Origin: Candidatus Thorarchaeota archaeon
GTDB lineage: Archaea > Asgardarchaeota > Thorarchaeia > Thorarchaeales > Thorarchaeaceae
Direction of reading: 5' to 3'
Length of the DNA stretch: 64,000 nucleotides
NCBI GenBank assembly: GCA_003345545.1
Contig: PRDH01000078.1
Span: 1-64,000 of the forward strand
Positions 42,206-51,763 of this stretch are shown in pieces. Under the pieces are notes generated by a model, which made no database searches, had not been told where the DNA came from, and saw only the letters and a program-made list of their open reading frames with translations. A program made the translations under genes and the position numbers. Within the stretch, counting starts at the first letter, position 1. Every line of letters begins with the position of its first letter.

Positions 42206-45200
42206 ATGTCATTCAGATTGCCACTCAAGCGGTCAGAAACAGGTATTCTAGAGCAAAGGAACCTCAATTTGCTACCATGGTTGCATAGGGTATGGCTTGC
42301 TGGGACAGCAACTGCAATCCTGTATCTTCTTCTCATCTATATTCTGCCACTCTACAAGGTGTTTAGTCCCCCGGTTATTCCGTATAAGACAGCCATAGAG
42401 TGGCTAATCTGTTTAGTACCTGTGGTGAGCAGAATTACTCTCAGTAAGCATCAGATAGAACACGAAGACTTTGCAGTATCAATAGAGAAAGAAATCATAC
42501 TGTTTAGCACTGAAAAGCAGATTACAGGGATATGTTGTCTAGAGATTGTTTCAGTATCAGGCTCGGTCTTTTCTGATGAGAGTGGACACCCAAAATACAA
42601 TGCATCTATGCTGTTAGCAATGCGCGCTGGGATGACTCAGTCTGTGACCATGGCGTTTGAGGCAGGAGTTTCGAGAAGCGACCCGTTTCTTCGGATTTAC
42701 ATTACAGCAACAGACGATGAAGTTGATGTTGTCAGAGAAACCCTGAGGAGAGAGGCAACAAGAGTCGAGGCTATTCTACTGGCCTCGTTCAATCTGGTGG
42801 AGATCAATTTGCTTGAAGAAGATCAGCTTCAAGATGCAGTTGCTTCGTTTACAGACGGATTCGATTCAGAAAAAAGTGAGATAACAAGAGAAAGCATGAA
42901 AGCAACGTCATTGATGGTATTGAAAGGTAGTCCTCAAGTAAGACCATCACTGGAGTCGTCTCAAATTGGTACTTTCCTATCAACATTACTGAAGCAGAAC
43001 TACTCGGCCAGTGTGACCTGTGTCTTTTCTACCTGCAAACCTGGCAAGGAAAAGCAGAAGCTTGAAGGAAAATGGAAAACAATACAATCAAAGGAGAAAC
43101 GAAAAGAGGAATCATTGAAGGACTACGCAGAGAAAAAGAAACTGATCACGGAGTATGAAGAGATACAAGACAATGTCGGATGGTTTGATTCATCAGTGTA
43201 CTTCCTTATCAAATGTAAGTCGTCAAAAGATACCGCCACCGCCCAAAACGGCCTGAGTGGACTAATATTGTCGATTTGGGGTGGAAACAATTCCATCAGG
43301 CTTTCGCCTCAGCGATTATCGAAAAGAACTGTGGTCAGATTACTCACAAGGAAACATATGAAGAAACAGAAAATGCATGTAAGCAGGCTGGTTTCATTCA
43401 TTAATACCCCAATTAGAAAACTTCCGACTATCAGTCCGAATGTTCTCCCTGTGTTTCAAGTTCCTCCGCGGGAGTCTATGAGCAACGAACTCGAGATTGG
43501 GAATACTGTCTTTGAAGGACGGCCTTTCTCAAAAGCGGGACTAAAAACGGAGTGGCTGAGAGAACACATTGCTATTCTTGGAGCCACAGGTACTGGGAAG
43601 ACAACCCTTGTGAAGCATCTTATTGCTCAAATCAGTGAGAAAACGAATATTCCCTGGTGGATATTTGATATCAAAGGAACGGAGTACTCAGGGCTTGCTG
43701 GGCGGGTAGAAGATGTAGTAATTCTAAAACCGGGTCTTGATACATCGTTTGTGATCAGCTTAATGGATCCGGATATGGGAAGTGATGAAGGCTGTGCCTA
43801 CTCAACGTTCGTCATGCTTAGAGAACTTCTAAAGGAAAAGGGCGAGTCTTCAGAACTCTCTCCTGCCATGGAGAGATTGCTAAGGGAGTCCCTAGATAGA
43901 TTAGCAGAATCATTGGAGGACAACAATTCCATTCAGGGGCTGGTCAGAACAGTATCTGAGCTTGCCACAGAAGATCGTTTGGGACGGATGACAAGTGACG
44001 CTCTCCTCAACAGGCTTCAGATTCTCTGTCAAGAACCTTTGGGCGAGATTCTGAGTGGTGGTTCTAGAACGATAAGAATCACGAGTCTGTTAGGCAAACG
44101 TGTGGTTCTTGATTTAAGTCATATAGCAAGAACAGGAGGCATGGAATCTGCCCGTCTATTGTACAACTTGATTGCCAAGCGCATCTTTGATAGCTCTATG
44201 AGGAGAGGGATTGTTTCAGGTCTACATCATATTGTAGTTCTTGAAGAAGCCAGCAATCTTGTCCCTGAGATCTATTCGAGGAACTCTTCAGCAGATGTAA
44301 CTACAGGTGAATCAATGGTCTTGCTGCAACGTGCGACTGGGCAAGGTGTCATTGTAGTATCAACCAGACCCAATATATCATCAAACATTTTAGCAAACAC
44401 AGCAACGAAAATCGTGTTTAGACTGCCATATGATAGTCAAGTTGGAAGTAAGTTTCTATCATTGAATCAGAATCAGGAGTCATATCTGAGAACCATGAAA
44501 CGCGGACGAGCGTTAGTTGCGATTCCTGATACTGAAACGTTTGAAATTGCTACTGAACCTTTCATTGACAGATACCCGGTGGCGACACATGATGATTCAA
44601 GTGAGCTGCAATCAGAGGAAATAGAGAAAGATCCACAGAAGAAGACTGGTGATACTTCCACTGAACCGGAGGCCTCTGAACCCGAAAGAAGAGTGGCGTT
44701 TCAGCCCCAAGAGTCTGAAGCGCAGACCATTGTCTTTGATAGGGTAGGACGCTTTGGCAGCCATATCATCGGTTATCTTGCTTCTGCAGGTATGGCTACC
44801 GAACAGCAGATTCACGACCTTCTATCAACTCATGATTCAACAGTGATGGAAGACGATATCTTGGAGGTGATCAGAAACCTAGTTACGCTGGGATCCATCG
44901 ACCGAGAGGCCCTGTCACTTGTTTCAGGCGGTTTTGTATACACATTGCCTGGACAAGGATTGGAGGCTATTCGTCGTGTAATAATGGAGTATGTGACTAG
45001 CAGGTTGGGCATAGAGAAGGGCAATTCTGCGATACGCGAATCTCAAACGGACTTTCCAGATTTGGTTATTGAAGACAAAGCAATGGTCATCATACCTGAA
45101 CATCTCAGAGCATCATCCTTGGAAGTGATTTTGGAGAAGATACGACACCACATGGGAATTCTTGGAAATGGAATAAGTGAAATGTACGTTGTAGTAAGGG

Positions 45201-46003
45201 GAAGTGTTGCCGCGGCTAGACTTCGAGAGATTCTTAACAGCTCCGAAGAATTCTATGCAGTGAACATTGTTTCTGCCTTTCCAAGCTCTCTTGATTCGAT
45301 GATAGAGAGTTTCAGCCGAGCAGCGATTCCTGTTGAAGGCTCTGATAAGAACGAGGTTACTGGGGATTCTGGTGAAGAAACTGAATTGATTGAAGCAATA
45401 CATGAGATTGGTCCAGCAACTAGCAGAGCTATTCAGATTCGGTTGTGGTTTGGACTCATTCAGGATTTCGTGGATTTATCAAATGGACAAGTCAGATGGG
45501 AGGTGCTTTTGGATTTCATTGAAACGACGGCTCTTCAGTCTCTCAAGGGAAGATCTGCTCCACTGATTGCCGAGGAGGGAAGAAGAGCGCTTACTGAGCT
45601 ACTTGCGGATGAGGTTCTAACCGCATTGCGTATCAACAATGAAAGCAAGTTTATCGATGTGCGTCAAGGCCTTTGGATTGTGAATTCCTCAATATTGCAG
45701 GAGTTGAAAGAGAAGGCTACCGGTATGATTGAGGCAGAACTAAAGAAGCGCCATTCCGACGTATCGTGTGATCATGGATACTACGATTTATGCGCAGGTA
45801 ATACATCGTATGTTGTTTTTCCGAATCAACAGCAGCTCAGTACTCTACTGAATCTTCATAGTGAAGTCGCGTGTAGAACCTGTAAGTCGACACAAGTTGT
45901 ATGCATTCTGACTGCGTCTGAGTATCTTGAGGATAGTGTGATGACACCTGGAAATTTAATAGTGAGAACGATGGACGATAGTATTTCCACCCTAGTTAGC
46001 TAA
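42206..46003 (+). CDS. Large membrane-tethered HerA/VirB4-like ATPase
   Basis: A 1265-residue protein. Residues about 25-75 hold two hydrophobic helices (LAGTATAILYLLLIYILP and IEWLICLVPVVSRI). Residues 90-440 are a mixed, partly coiled N domain. The motor follows: Walker A GATGTGKTTLVKHL at about 458, FDIKGTEYSGL, Walker B HHIVVLEEASNLVP at about 675, and a sensor-like VIVVSTRPN, the HerA/VirB4 style. From about 840 there is a winged-helix region, a segment PDLVIEDKAMVIIPE that resembles a nuclease core without its lysine, and a C terminus with two Cys pairs (ending ACRTCKSTQVVC). It is probably a translocase for DNA or protein. Its stop overlaps the convergent IPK gene by four bases. Confidence 0.75.
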   Translation: MSFRLPLKRSETGILEQRNLNLLPWLHRVWLAGTATAILYLLLIYILPLYKVFSPPVIPYKTAIEWLICLVPVVSRITLSKHQIEHEDFAVSIEKEIILFSTEKQITGICCLEIVSVSGSVFSDESGHPKYNASMLLAMRAGMTQSVTMAFEAGVSRSDPFLRIYITATDDEVDVVRETLRREATRVEAILLASFNLVEINLLEEDQLQDAVASFTDGFDSEKSEITRESMKATSLMVLKGSPQVRPSLESSQIGTFLSTLLKQNYSASVTCVFSTCKPGKEKQKLEGKWKTIQSKEKRKEESLKDYAEKKKLITEYEEIQDNVGWFDSSVYFLIKCKSSKDTATAQNGLSGLILSIWGGNNSIRLSPQRLSKRTVVRLLTRKHMKKQKMHVSRLVSFINTPIRKLPTISPNVLPVFQVPPRESMSNELEIGNTVFEGRPFSKAGLKTEWLREHIAILGATGTGKTTLVKHLIAQISEKTNIPWWIFDIKGTEYSGLAGRVEDVVILKPGLDTSFVISLMDPDMGSDEGCAYSTFVMLRELLKEKGESSELSPAMERLLRESLDRLAESLEDNNSIQGLVRTVSELATEDRLGRMTSDALLNRLQILCQEPLGEILSGGSRTIRITSLLGKRVVLDLSHIARTGGMESARLLYNLIAKRIFDSSMRRGIVSGLHHIVVLEEASNLVPEIYSRNSSADVTTGESMVLLQRATGQGVIVVSTRPNISSNILANTATKIVFRLPYDSQVGSKFLSLNQNQESYLRTMKRGRALVAIPDTETFEIATEPFIDRYPVATHDDSSELQSEEIEKDPQKKTGDTSTEPEASEPERRVAFQPQESEAQTIVFDRVGRFGSHIIGYLASAGMATEQQIHDLLSTHDSTVMEDDILEVIRNLVTLGSIDREALSLVSGGFVYTLPGQGLEAIRRVIMEYVTSRLGIEKGNSAIRESQTDFPDLVIEDKAMVIIPEHLRASSLEVILEKIRHHMGILGNGISEMYVVVRGSVAAARLREILNSSEEFYAVNIVSAFPSSLDSMIESFSRAAIPVEGSDKNEVTGDSGEETELIEAIHEIGPATSRAIQIRLWFGLIQDFVDLSNGQVRWEVLLDFIETTALQSLKGRSAPLIAEEGRRALTELLADEVLTALRINNESKFIDVRQGLWIVNSSILQELKEKATGMIEAELKKRHSDVSCDHGYYDLCAGNTSYVVFPNQQQLSTLLNLHSEVACRTCKSTQVVCILTASEYLEDSVMTPGNLIVRTMDDSISTLVS

Positions 46004-46797
46004 GATAGCTGTAACCTTGTACAAATAGTTGGATTTCCTGACAACAACGCAGTTAATCGCCCTGGCCTTAAGAGGTTGAAGATTGCTACTTCCACATTTT
46101 GGTCACTCAATTGAAGGAGTTCACTGATCTTTCTTGTCATACCACCTGTGACATCTGTACTAGAAGAGGGGCCTATGTTTGCTAATACCCGATCTTTGTT
46201 CGAACGGTCTATAAGAGGTATACATCGAGCAGCCGGATTCCGAATCGGGTTCTCCTCAAGAACACCATCCACATTTGTGCCAATGAAGACAGCTCTTGCT
46301 GCGAGTTTCTCTGCAAGATATACGGCAATTGTGTCTCCACTTAGAATAGAAGCAGACCTGGTTACATCAAAACAGACATCACCATGTATTATTGCAGAGG
46401 AGCCGACGTTCAATGTTCTTTTGATAATAGCAGTAGGAAAATGTTCTATGTGATTATCTCGTAAGGTGACAAATGTAAATGGGGAGAAGACAACTCCAGG
46501 GACACCTTGTTTGTTCATCTCTTCTTCGACTCTCAATGCTAAGACTGACATATTATGGCGAATATCGGGAATTCCAGCTAGCAGTCGTTGTGAGGGGGTT
46601 TCAGGACTGCCAAATCCATGCTCATGTGCAGCTTGATGACCATGGGCCCCACCGCCTAAAACCACAATAAGAGGACCATGATGATTTGCCAATTCGCGGG
46701 CTATTCGACTGAGATGCTCTTCGTTTACACGTGGGGGCGAGGAATCTTTGTGTGTTATTACAGATCCACCGAGCTTGACAATAATAGGAGGCTCCAA
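46000..46797 (-). CDS. ipk: Isopentenyl phosphate kinase
   Basis: A 265-residue amino-acid-kinase-fold enzyme. VKLGGSVITHKD is the phosphate-binding strand and loop, VVLGGGAHGHQAAHEHG carries the catalytic His, and IHGDVCFDV and ILSGDTIAVYLAEKL form the ATP site. IPK phosphorylates isopentenyl phosphate to IPP in the archaeal mevalonate pathway, feeding lipid synthesis. No other mevalonate gene is nearby. The start is ATG 46797, opening MEPPIIVKLGGS. Confidence 0.93.
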   Translation of the reverse strand: MEPPIIVKLGGSVITHKDSSPPRVNEEHLSRIARELANHHGPLIVVLGGGAHGHQAAHEHGFGSPETPSQRLLAGIPDIRHNMSVLALRVEEEMNKQGVPGVVFSPFTFVTLRDNHIEHFPTAIIKRTLNVGSSAIIHGDVCFDVTRSASILSGDTIAVYLAEKLAARAVFIGTNVDGVLEENPIRNPAARCIPLIDRSNKDRVLANIGPSSSTDVTGGMTRKISELLQLSDQNVEVAIFNLLRPGRLTALLSGNPTICTRLQLS

Positions 46798-46940
46798 TTA
46801 CACCACACGTCCCGAGATGTGATTGTTGCGCTTATGGACATTGTCTTTCTCGTTGACATGTTTCATTCACAAGACAAGCTTTTTATCCGATTCACTTCCC
46901 GTAGCCTCTGACACCTCCAAAAGCTGAGTGTGGTTTCTAC

Positions 46941-47252
46941 ATGACTCAACGAGCGAGAATTCGATTGTCAAGCACGAGCACAGAACACCTAGATGGAGTC
47001 TGTAATCAGATCAGAAGAATTACTCGAAAGACAGGTGTCAGAATGGCTGGTCCAATACCGCTACCAACTCGCAAGATGGTTATTCCAACCCGAAAGACGC
47101 CCTGTGGCCAAGGTTCTGAGTCTTGGGATAAATGGGAGATGAGAGTTCACAAGCGGCTTATCGACATTGATGCAGACGAGAGAGCTATTCGTCAGATTAT
47201 GCGTGTCAGAATTCCTGACTCTGTATATATCGAGATTGAGTTGACAGGATAG
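46941..47252 (+). CDS. rps10: Small ribosomal subunit protein S10 (uS10)
   Basis: A 103-residue S10. [54 protein letters not shown] is close to the archaeal S20e/S10 consensus, ending [12 protein letters not shown]10 acts in the small-subunit head and often follows EF-1A in archaea; here the upstream gene is the divergent ipk, so the usual pairing is broken. A TATA-like CTTTTTATCC lies near 46877-46886. Confidence 0.94.
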   Translation: MTQRARIRLSSTSTEHLDGVCNQIRRITRKTGVRMAGPIPLPTRKMVIPTRKTPCGQGSESWDKWEMRVHKRLIDIDADERAIRQIMRVRIPDSVYIEIELTG

Positions 47253-47335
47253 ATTGGTGCGATTCTATCCTGATACAAACGCTTTTTGCATCATTCTGCT
47301 AGAGCTAAGTATTCTCTGATTGAGGAATCTTGATT

Positions 47336-49162
47336 ATGTGCGGTATTATAGGTGTTGTCCAGAAACATGGCGATGTTGCACCCTTCCTACATCAAGCACT
47401 AAAGCGACTTGAATATCGAGGCTATGATTCTGTTGGAGTAACGACTATAGCAGCAGGAAGACTCTATATCAAGAAAGAGAAGGGAAAGATTGAGGAGGTA
47501 CATAGAAGACTCAATCTTGATGACATGCCGGGATCGATTGGGATTGGACACACACGCTGGGCTACGCATGGGATACCATCCATGCTGAACGCACACCCTC
47601 ACTTCGATTGCAATAATGAGATATCAGTCGTTCATAATGGTGTGATTGACAACTTCCTAGAACTTCGAGCTGAACTGAAAGAGAAAGGGCATGTACTGAA
47701 ATCTGAAACAGATACAGAGGTCATCCCTCATCTTATTGAGGACTACATGAGAGATGGCTTGAACTTGTTTCAAGCAGTCAAAGAAACAACAAAACGGATT
47801 GAGGGAACCTATGCTATTGTAGTGATGAGTACGAGAGAAGAAGTCAGTAGGATTGTCTGCACGCGGGATGGCAATCCATTAGTCATTGGCCGAAAAGAAG
47901 ACGTTTCGTATGTTTCCTCGGATATTCCAGCATTTCTACCCATGACAAATGATATGATTCTTCTACTCGATGGAGAGATTGCGAGTCTCACTGCTGATGG
48001 GGTGAGGATAGAGAAACTAGCTGACAATAGTGAGGTCAAACGAGAAGGTATCAAGATAAGTTGGACCGCAGATCAGGCCCAAAAGAGCGGATATCCACAC
48101 TTCATGCTGAAGGAAATTCATGAGCAGCCTGAAGCAATAAAGAACACTCTTAGACTCAGAGATGATGTGATTAGAGAAGCTGCGAGAATCATCCACTCAT
48201 CTAAGAGAGTGATTATGTTGGCAATGGGAACATCTGGTCATGCGGCTCAGGCCGGACGACATATGTTTGCATCCATTGCAGGAGTGCTTCCAGTCTTTGA
48301 GCTCGCAAGCGATTTCCCAGATACGGTATATAGAACACTTACACGAAATGACTGTGTTATAGCGATAACACAATCTGGGGAAACAACAGATACGATAAGC
48401 GCTGTAAAGTATGCAAAGGAATCAGGAGCGAAAGTCGTTGCAATCACGAATGTTGTCGGTAGCTCGATAACACGATATGCAGATTACACAATCTTGACTC
48501 AAGCTGGACCAGAGATAGGTGTGGCCGCAACGAAGACGTTCATGGTTCAGCTAGCTGCTCTGGCTCTTCTTGCATTGAGTCTCGGAGAATTAACGGGGTT
48601 TGTGGATGCTTCAGTCATCGAAAGAAAACGAAAGTTCCTGCAGAGAGCTCCGGATATTGTATCTGAAACGATTTCAAGAAATGAAGAATTGGCAAGAAGA
48701 CTAGCTGGTCAGATGTACGATAAACCAAGCTTTCTATTCTTGGGCAGAGGAGTTTCAATCGCAACTGCAGAAGAAGGAGCTCTGAAACTCAAGGAAATCG
48801 CCTACAATCATGCGGAGGCGTACTCAGCAGGTGAGTCAAAACATGGTCCAATTGCTCTTGTACAGGAAGACTATCCGGTAGTCTTTGTTGCTCCAAATGA
48901 TGAAACACGTAGCAGAATAATTGGTAACATTATGGAGATGAAGGCAAGGGGTGCGTCTATAGTGTCTGTGATTTCGAAAGATGACAAGGAATTAGCGAGC
49001 CTCTCGAATCACGTCTTCACAATTCCCGAGCAAATTGAGGCGGAGTTTTCCACAATGATCTTTGTAGTACCCCTTCAGTTGTTCAGCTACTATATGGCAT
49101 TGAAGAAAGGATATGACCCAGATAAGCCACGTAACCTTGCTAAGTCCGTAACAGTGCTTTGA
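47336..49162 (+). CDS. glmS: Glutamine--fructose-6-phosphate aminotransferase
   Basis: A 608-residue enzyme making glucosamine 6-phosphate. The start is taken as ATG 47336, because the next codon gives the Cys nucleophile (MCGIIGVVQ); the longer frame would hide it. The glutaminase half has YRGYDSVGV and GHTRWATHG. The isomerase half has two SIS domains with MGTSGHAAQAGRH, ITQSGETTDT and SKHGPIALV. It ends with the conserved DPDKPRNLAKSVTVL. The product feeds N-glycan and other amino-sugar synthesis, which fits the glycosylated surface proteins nearby. Confidence 0.96.
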   Translation: MCGIIGVVQKHGDVAPFLHQALKRLEYRGYDSVGVTTIAAGRLYIKKEKGKIEEVHRRLNLDDMPGSIGIGHTRWATHGIPSMLNAHPHFDCNNEISVVHNGVIDNFLELRAELKEKGHVLKSETDTEVIPHLIEDYMRDGLNLFQAVKETTKRIEGTYAIVVMSTREEVSRIVCTRDGNPLVIGRKEDVSYVSSDIPAFLPMTNDMILLLDGEIASLTADGVRIEKLADNSEVKREGIKISWTADQAQKSGYPHFMLKEIHEQPEAIKNTLRLRDDVIREAARIIHSSKRVIMLAMGTSGHAAQAGRHMFASIAGVLPVFELASDFPDTVYRTLTRNDCVIAITQSGETTDTISAVKYAKESGAKVVAITNVVGSSITRYADYTILTQAGPEIGVAATKTFMVQLAALALLALSLGELTGFVDASVIERKRKFLQRAPDIVSETISRNEELARRLAGQMYDKPSFLFLGRGVSIATAEEGALKLKEIAYNHAEAYSAGESKHGPIALVQEDYPVVFVAPNDETRSRIIGNIMEMKARGASIVSVISKDDKELASLSNHVFTIPEQIEAEFSTMIFVVPLQLFSYYMALKKGYDPDKPRNLAKSVTVL

Positions 49163-49211
49163 GGACCTTAAATCCTCAAAGAGTGGTAGACTACTGTATG
49201 AGGATGCACTA

Positions 49212-49460
49212 ATGTTTCTCTACATTCTAAGCCCCCTTGTAGACTTCGCAAATCTGATTGCAGCCTACTTTGCAGAGATATGGGGCTTTTTGATTTTCAT
49301 CGGGAACATCTCGTCATTCATTGTAGTACTAATAGGTGCGATTCTCTGGTTTACTGATGTGAACACGAAGAGAGGAAAGGCATTGGTTCTGGGCGGCATA
49401 CTCTTGGCGATTACCGTTCAATACTTTGTATTCTTTCCGCCCATTTTCTCTATCGTATGA
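49212..49460 (+). CDS. Small two-helix membrane protein
   Basis: An 82-residue protein with hydrophobic segments at about 15-45 (AAYFAEIWGFLIFIGNISSF and FIVVLIGAILWF) and 58-78 (LVLGGILLAITVQYFVFF), joined by a charged loop TDVNTKRGKA. It has no recognisable family. GAGGATG lies ten bases before the ATG, so translation is likely. It follows glmS by 50 bases and may be on its transcript. Confidence 0.6.
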   Translation: MFLYILSPLVDFANLIAAYFAEIWGFLIFIGNISSFIVVLIGAILWFTDVNTKRGKALVLGGILLAITVQYFVFFPPIFSIV

Positions 49461-49473
49461 AATCATGATAGAA

Positions 49474-50688
49474 TCACAGCAGTTGTTGCGAGATTGTGTC
49501 TAGAGTAGAAACAAGATGATTGATATCAGCGATTGTATTGTACCCATGAAGAGAAACTTGAACAAGACCATCCTGTGTCATCGGTTGTATTAGAGGATGT
49601 GCACAGACAAGGCCACTTCTGACTGCTATGTTTGACTCATCAAGAAATAACGCAACATCATGACATCCAATCTGAGAAACGTCACCAAGATTGAACCCGA
49701 AAATGGTTGTTTCGCTCTTGGGTGCACCATACAGAGTCAAGCCATCAATCTCGTTCAGACGGTTCCTCATATGATTCGAGAGACGAGCAAGATGTTTAAT
49801 CAGGCCGTTTGAACGGAATCTTGAGAGATAGTCGATTGAAGTATCAAGTCCAGCAATTGCAGGAACATTGAGATAGTCTGGTTCATATTTGTCAGGCTGA
49901 AATGCAACATCGTATTCTTTCTTATGAACATTCGAAACAGTCGCCCCTCCAAGAATTCCTGGTATATGGTTCCTATCTGCAGACGGATTGATCCATTGAA
50001 GTGCCAGACCTGGTGGGCCCATTAGCCCGATGTTTGCAGAGAAAACGAGAATGTCACTTCCAAGATGAACTGGAGAGTCTTCTACTAGTCCCATTGACCG
50101 TGTCGAGTCTGTCAGTAGGAGTGCATCATGCGAGTGAACAATTTCTGCAACTTCTGAAATTGAATTCTTTGTGCCGATTCCTGGAACAACATGACAGACA
50201 GCGACAATTCCCGTCCTTCGATCAACCAGGCTGTCAAGCAGACTGAGAGATACAGATCCATCATTCTCTATTGGAGCAATTTCTACATCTATATGTAGTA
50301 CCTCTGCAGCACGTAGCATAGGTACGTAGACAGAATTTTCCTCAGATTGGGCAATGATCATTTTGTTTCTTTTGCTATCCTTCCAATTGTAGCCATAGAC
50401 AAAAGATGCAACGGCAGAGGGTACAGATTTCTGAAATGAGATTGAAGCAGAATCGGTTTCGAGAAATCGCGATAAGCTTTGTCGGGTGGTTTCTACGATA
50501 CTGCTACCCCTGACAGCGAGTCTATGTGCGCCTCGTCGTGCAGAAGCTACCACAGAGTTAAGGAAGGCTGCAGTTGTATTCACTGATGACTTGGGGACTA
50601 ATGTTGTGCTTGCTGAGTCAAAGTATGCGAAACTGGGAGTTTCATCATAGATACCAAAGTCCGATTTGACATCCATTTTGGTTGCCAT
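49474..50688 (-). CDS. Class V aminotransferase homologue lacking the PLP lysine
   Basis: A 404-residue protein with the SufS/CsdA layout: FDSASTTLVPKSSV at the N terminus, LLLTDSTRSMG with the Asp that contacts the PLP nitrogen (D194), and RSGLVCAHPLIQP with the cysteine loop. In place of the lysine that forms the internal aldimine (usually SAHK-x-xGP) it has SANIGLMGPP, so position 220 is Ile. The His that stacks on PLP (EEHHxN) is also changed, to SEENS. A cysteine desulfurase role is therefore doubtful. It may be a non-catalytic partner or bind another ligand. It is not frameshifted. Confidence 0.82.
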   Translation of the reverse strand: MATKMDVKSDFGIYDETPSFAYFDSASTTLVPKSSVNTTAAFLNSVVASARRGAHRLAVRGSSIVETTRQSLSRFLETDSASISFQKSVPSAVASFVYGYNWKDSKRNKMIIAQSEENSVYVPMLRAAEVLHIDVEIAPIENDGSVSLSLLDSLVDRRTGIVAVCHVVPGIGTKNSISEVAEIVHSHDALLLTDSTRSMGLVEDSPVHLGSDILVFSANIGLMGPPGLALQWINPSADRNHIPGILGGATVSNVHKKEYDVAFQPDKYEPDYLNVPAIAGLDTSIDYLSRFRSNGLIKHLARLSNHMRNRLNEIDGLTLYGAPKSETTIFGFNLGDVSQIGCHDVALFLDESNIAVRSGLVCAHPLIQPMTQDGLVQVSLHGYNTIADINHLVSTLDTISQQLL

Positions 50689-50749
50689 GAAGAGTGATTA
50701 TTGAGTGAACTGCTTTAATACCATACTATACTTTCAGAAATCGATAGAC

Positions 50750-51763
50750 ATGTCGTTTGGGAATCCTGTTGAGGGATATTTTCTCATCACTTCCGATAAT
50801 CTGATTTTTGAGGTGAAGGGAATAGTACATCCACAGGACCGCATCATAGCATATTTGAGATATGTGTCAGAAGATAGCGCAAGCAAATCGAATCTACATT
50901 ATCGCAAGCTGTATGATCTCAATGAAAGATATGACTACTTGAACTCCCGATTCCCGGAGTATCTATGGTTAAGCAAGGTTCATGGAAGAGTCATTCAATC
51001 GGTGCCGAAACAGAAGATAGCTTCAGTCCTCGCACCAGTCGAAGGTCTGGCTCAGATGAAGAGCAATTGTGGTACTCTGAGTAGACTAGAGAAAGCAACG
51101 GTCTTGCTCGTTGAAAGACTAGTACAAATGACTGGAATAGCATGGTCGGACATTGGTATTACAGGGTCGCAACTGTTGGGAATATCAACAGATAGATCGG
51201 ATATCGATCTCGTAGTCTATGGGAGTGCAGCGTCTCGGAAATTCTATGAATTGCTGTCTGAGAACTATGGGAGAATTGCAGGTATCAAGCCGTATTCTGG
51301 AAACCTTCTGAATGCACATGTAAGATTCAGATGGAGTGACTTGACTCAGCAGGAGGACATACTTAACAAAATCGAGAGCAAGAAAGTCCTACAGGGGCTC
51401 TTCGATAAATACGAATTCTTCGTTAGACTGGTTAAGCACCCCGAGGAAACTGATGAGTTCTATGGAAAAATGGTGTATGAGATGATGGGTGCCTGTGATG
51501 TTCGATGCAGAGTGGAAGATGATCATGACTCCATATTCACACCATGTATCTATATTGTCGAGTCACATGACTGCCCTGATCTAAGAAGACTCATTAGTTT
51601 TCGAGGCCGGTTCACTGAGCAGGTTTCCGTAGGAATGTCTGTGAGAGCAAGAGGGCGTTTGGAAAGAGTGACAGACATAACAACTGGAGATACCTTTCAG
51701 CAACTTGTCTTGGGAGAGAATTCAACTGATTATTTGCTGCCCGATATAGCTTTCACAGACTAA
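50750..51763 (+). CDS. Archaeal predicted nucleotidyltransferase
   Basis: A 337-residue protein with a Pol beta-type nucleotidyltransferase motif, TGSQLLGISTDRSDIDLVVYG, where GS and D-x-D are the catalytic signature. The N-terminal 120 residues include FEVKGIVHPQDRIIAYLRYV and are family-specific. The C terminus adds a small beta domain (QVSVGMSVRARGRLERVTD). It looks like an archaeal COG1665-type protein whose substrate I do not know. ATG 50750 is preferred over 50705, since a TATA-like CTTTAATAC lies near 50713-50721. Confidence 0.7.
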   Translation: MSFGNPVEGYFLITSDNLIFEVKGIVHPQDRIIAYLRYVSEDSASKSNLHYRKLYDLNERYDYLNSRFPEYLWLSKVHGRVIQSVPKQKIASVLAPVEGLAQMKSNCGTLSRLEKATVLLVERLVQMTGIAWSDIGITGSQLLGISTDRSDIDLVVYGSAASRKFYELLSENYGRIAGIKPYSGNLLNAHVRFRWSDLTQQEDILNKIESKKVLQGLFDKYEFFVRLVKHPEETDEFYGKMVYEMMGACDVRCRVEDDHDSIFTPCIYIVESHDCPDLRRLISFRGRFTEQVSVGMSVRARGRLERVTDITTGDTFQQLVLGENSTDYLLPDIAFTD

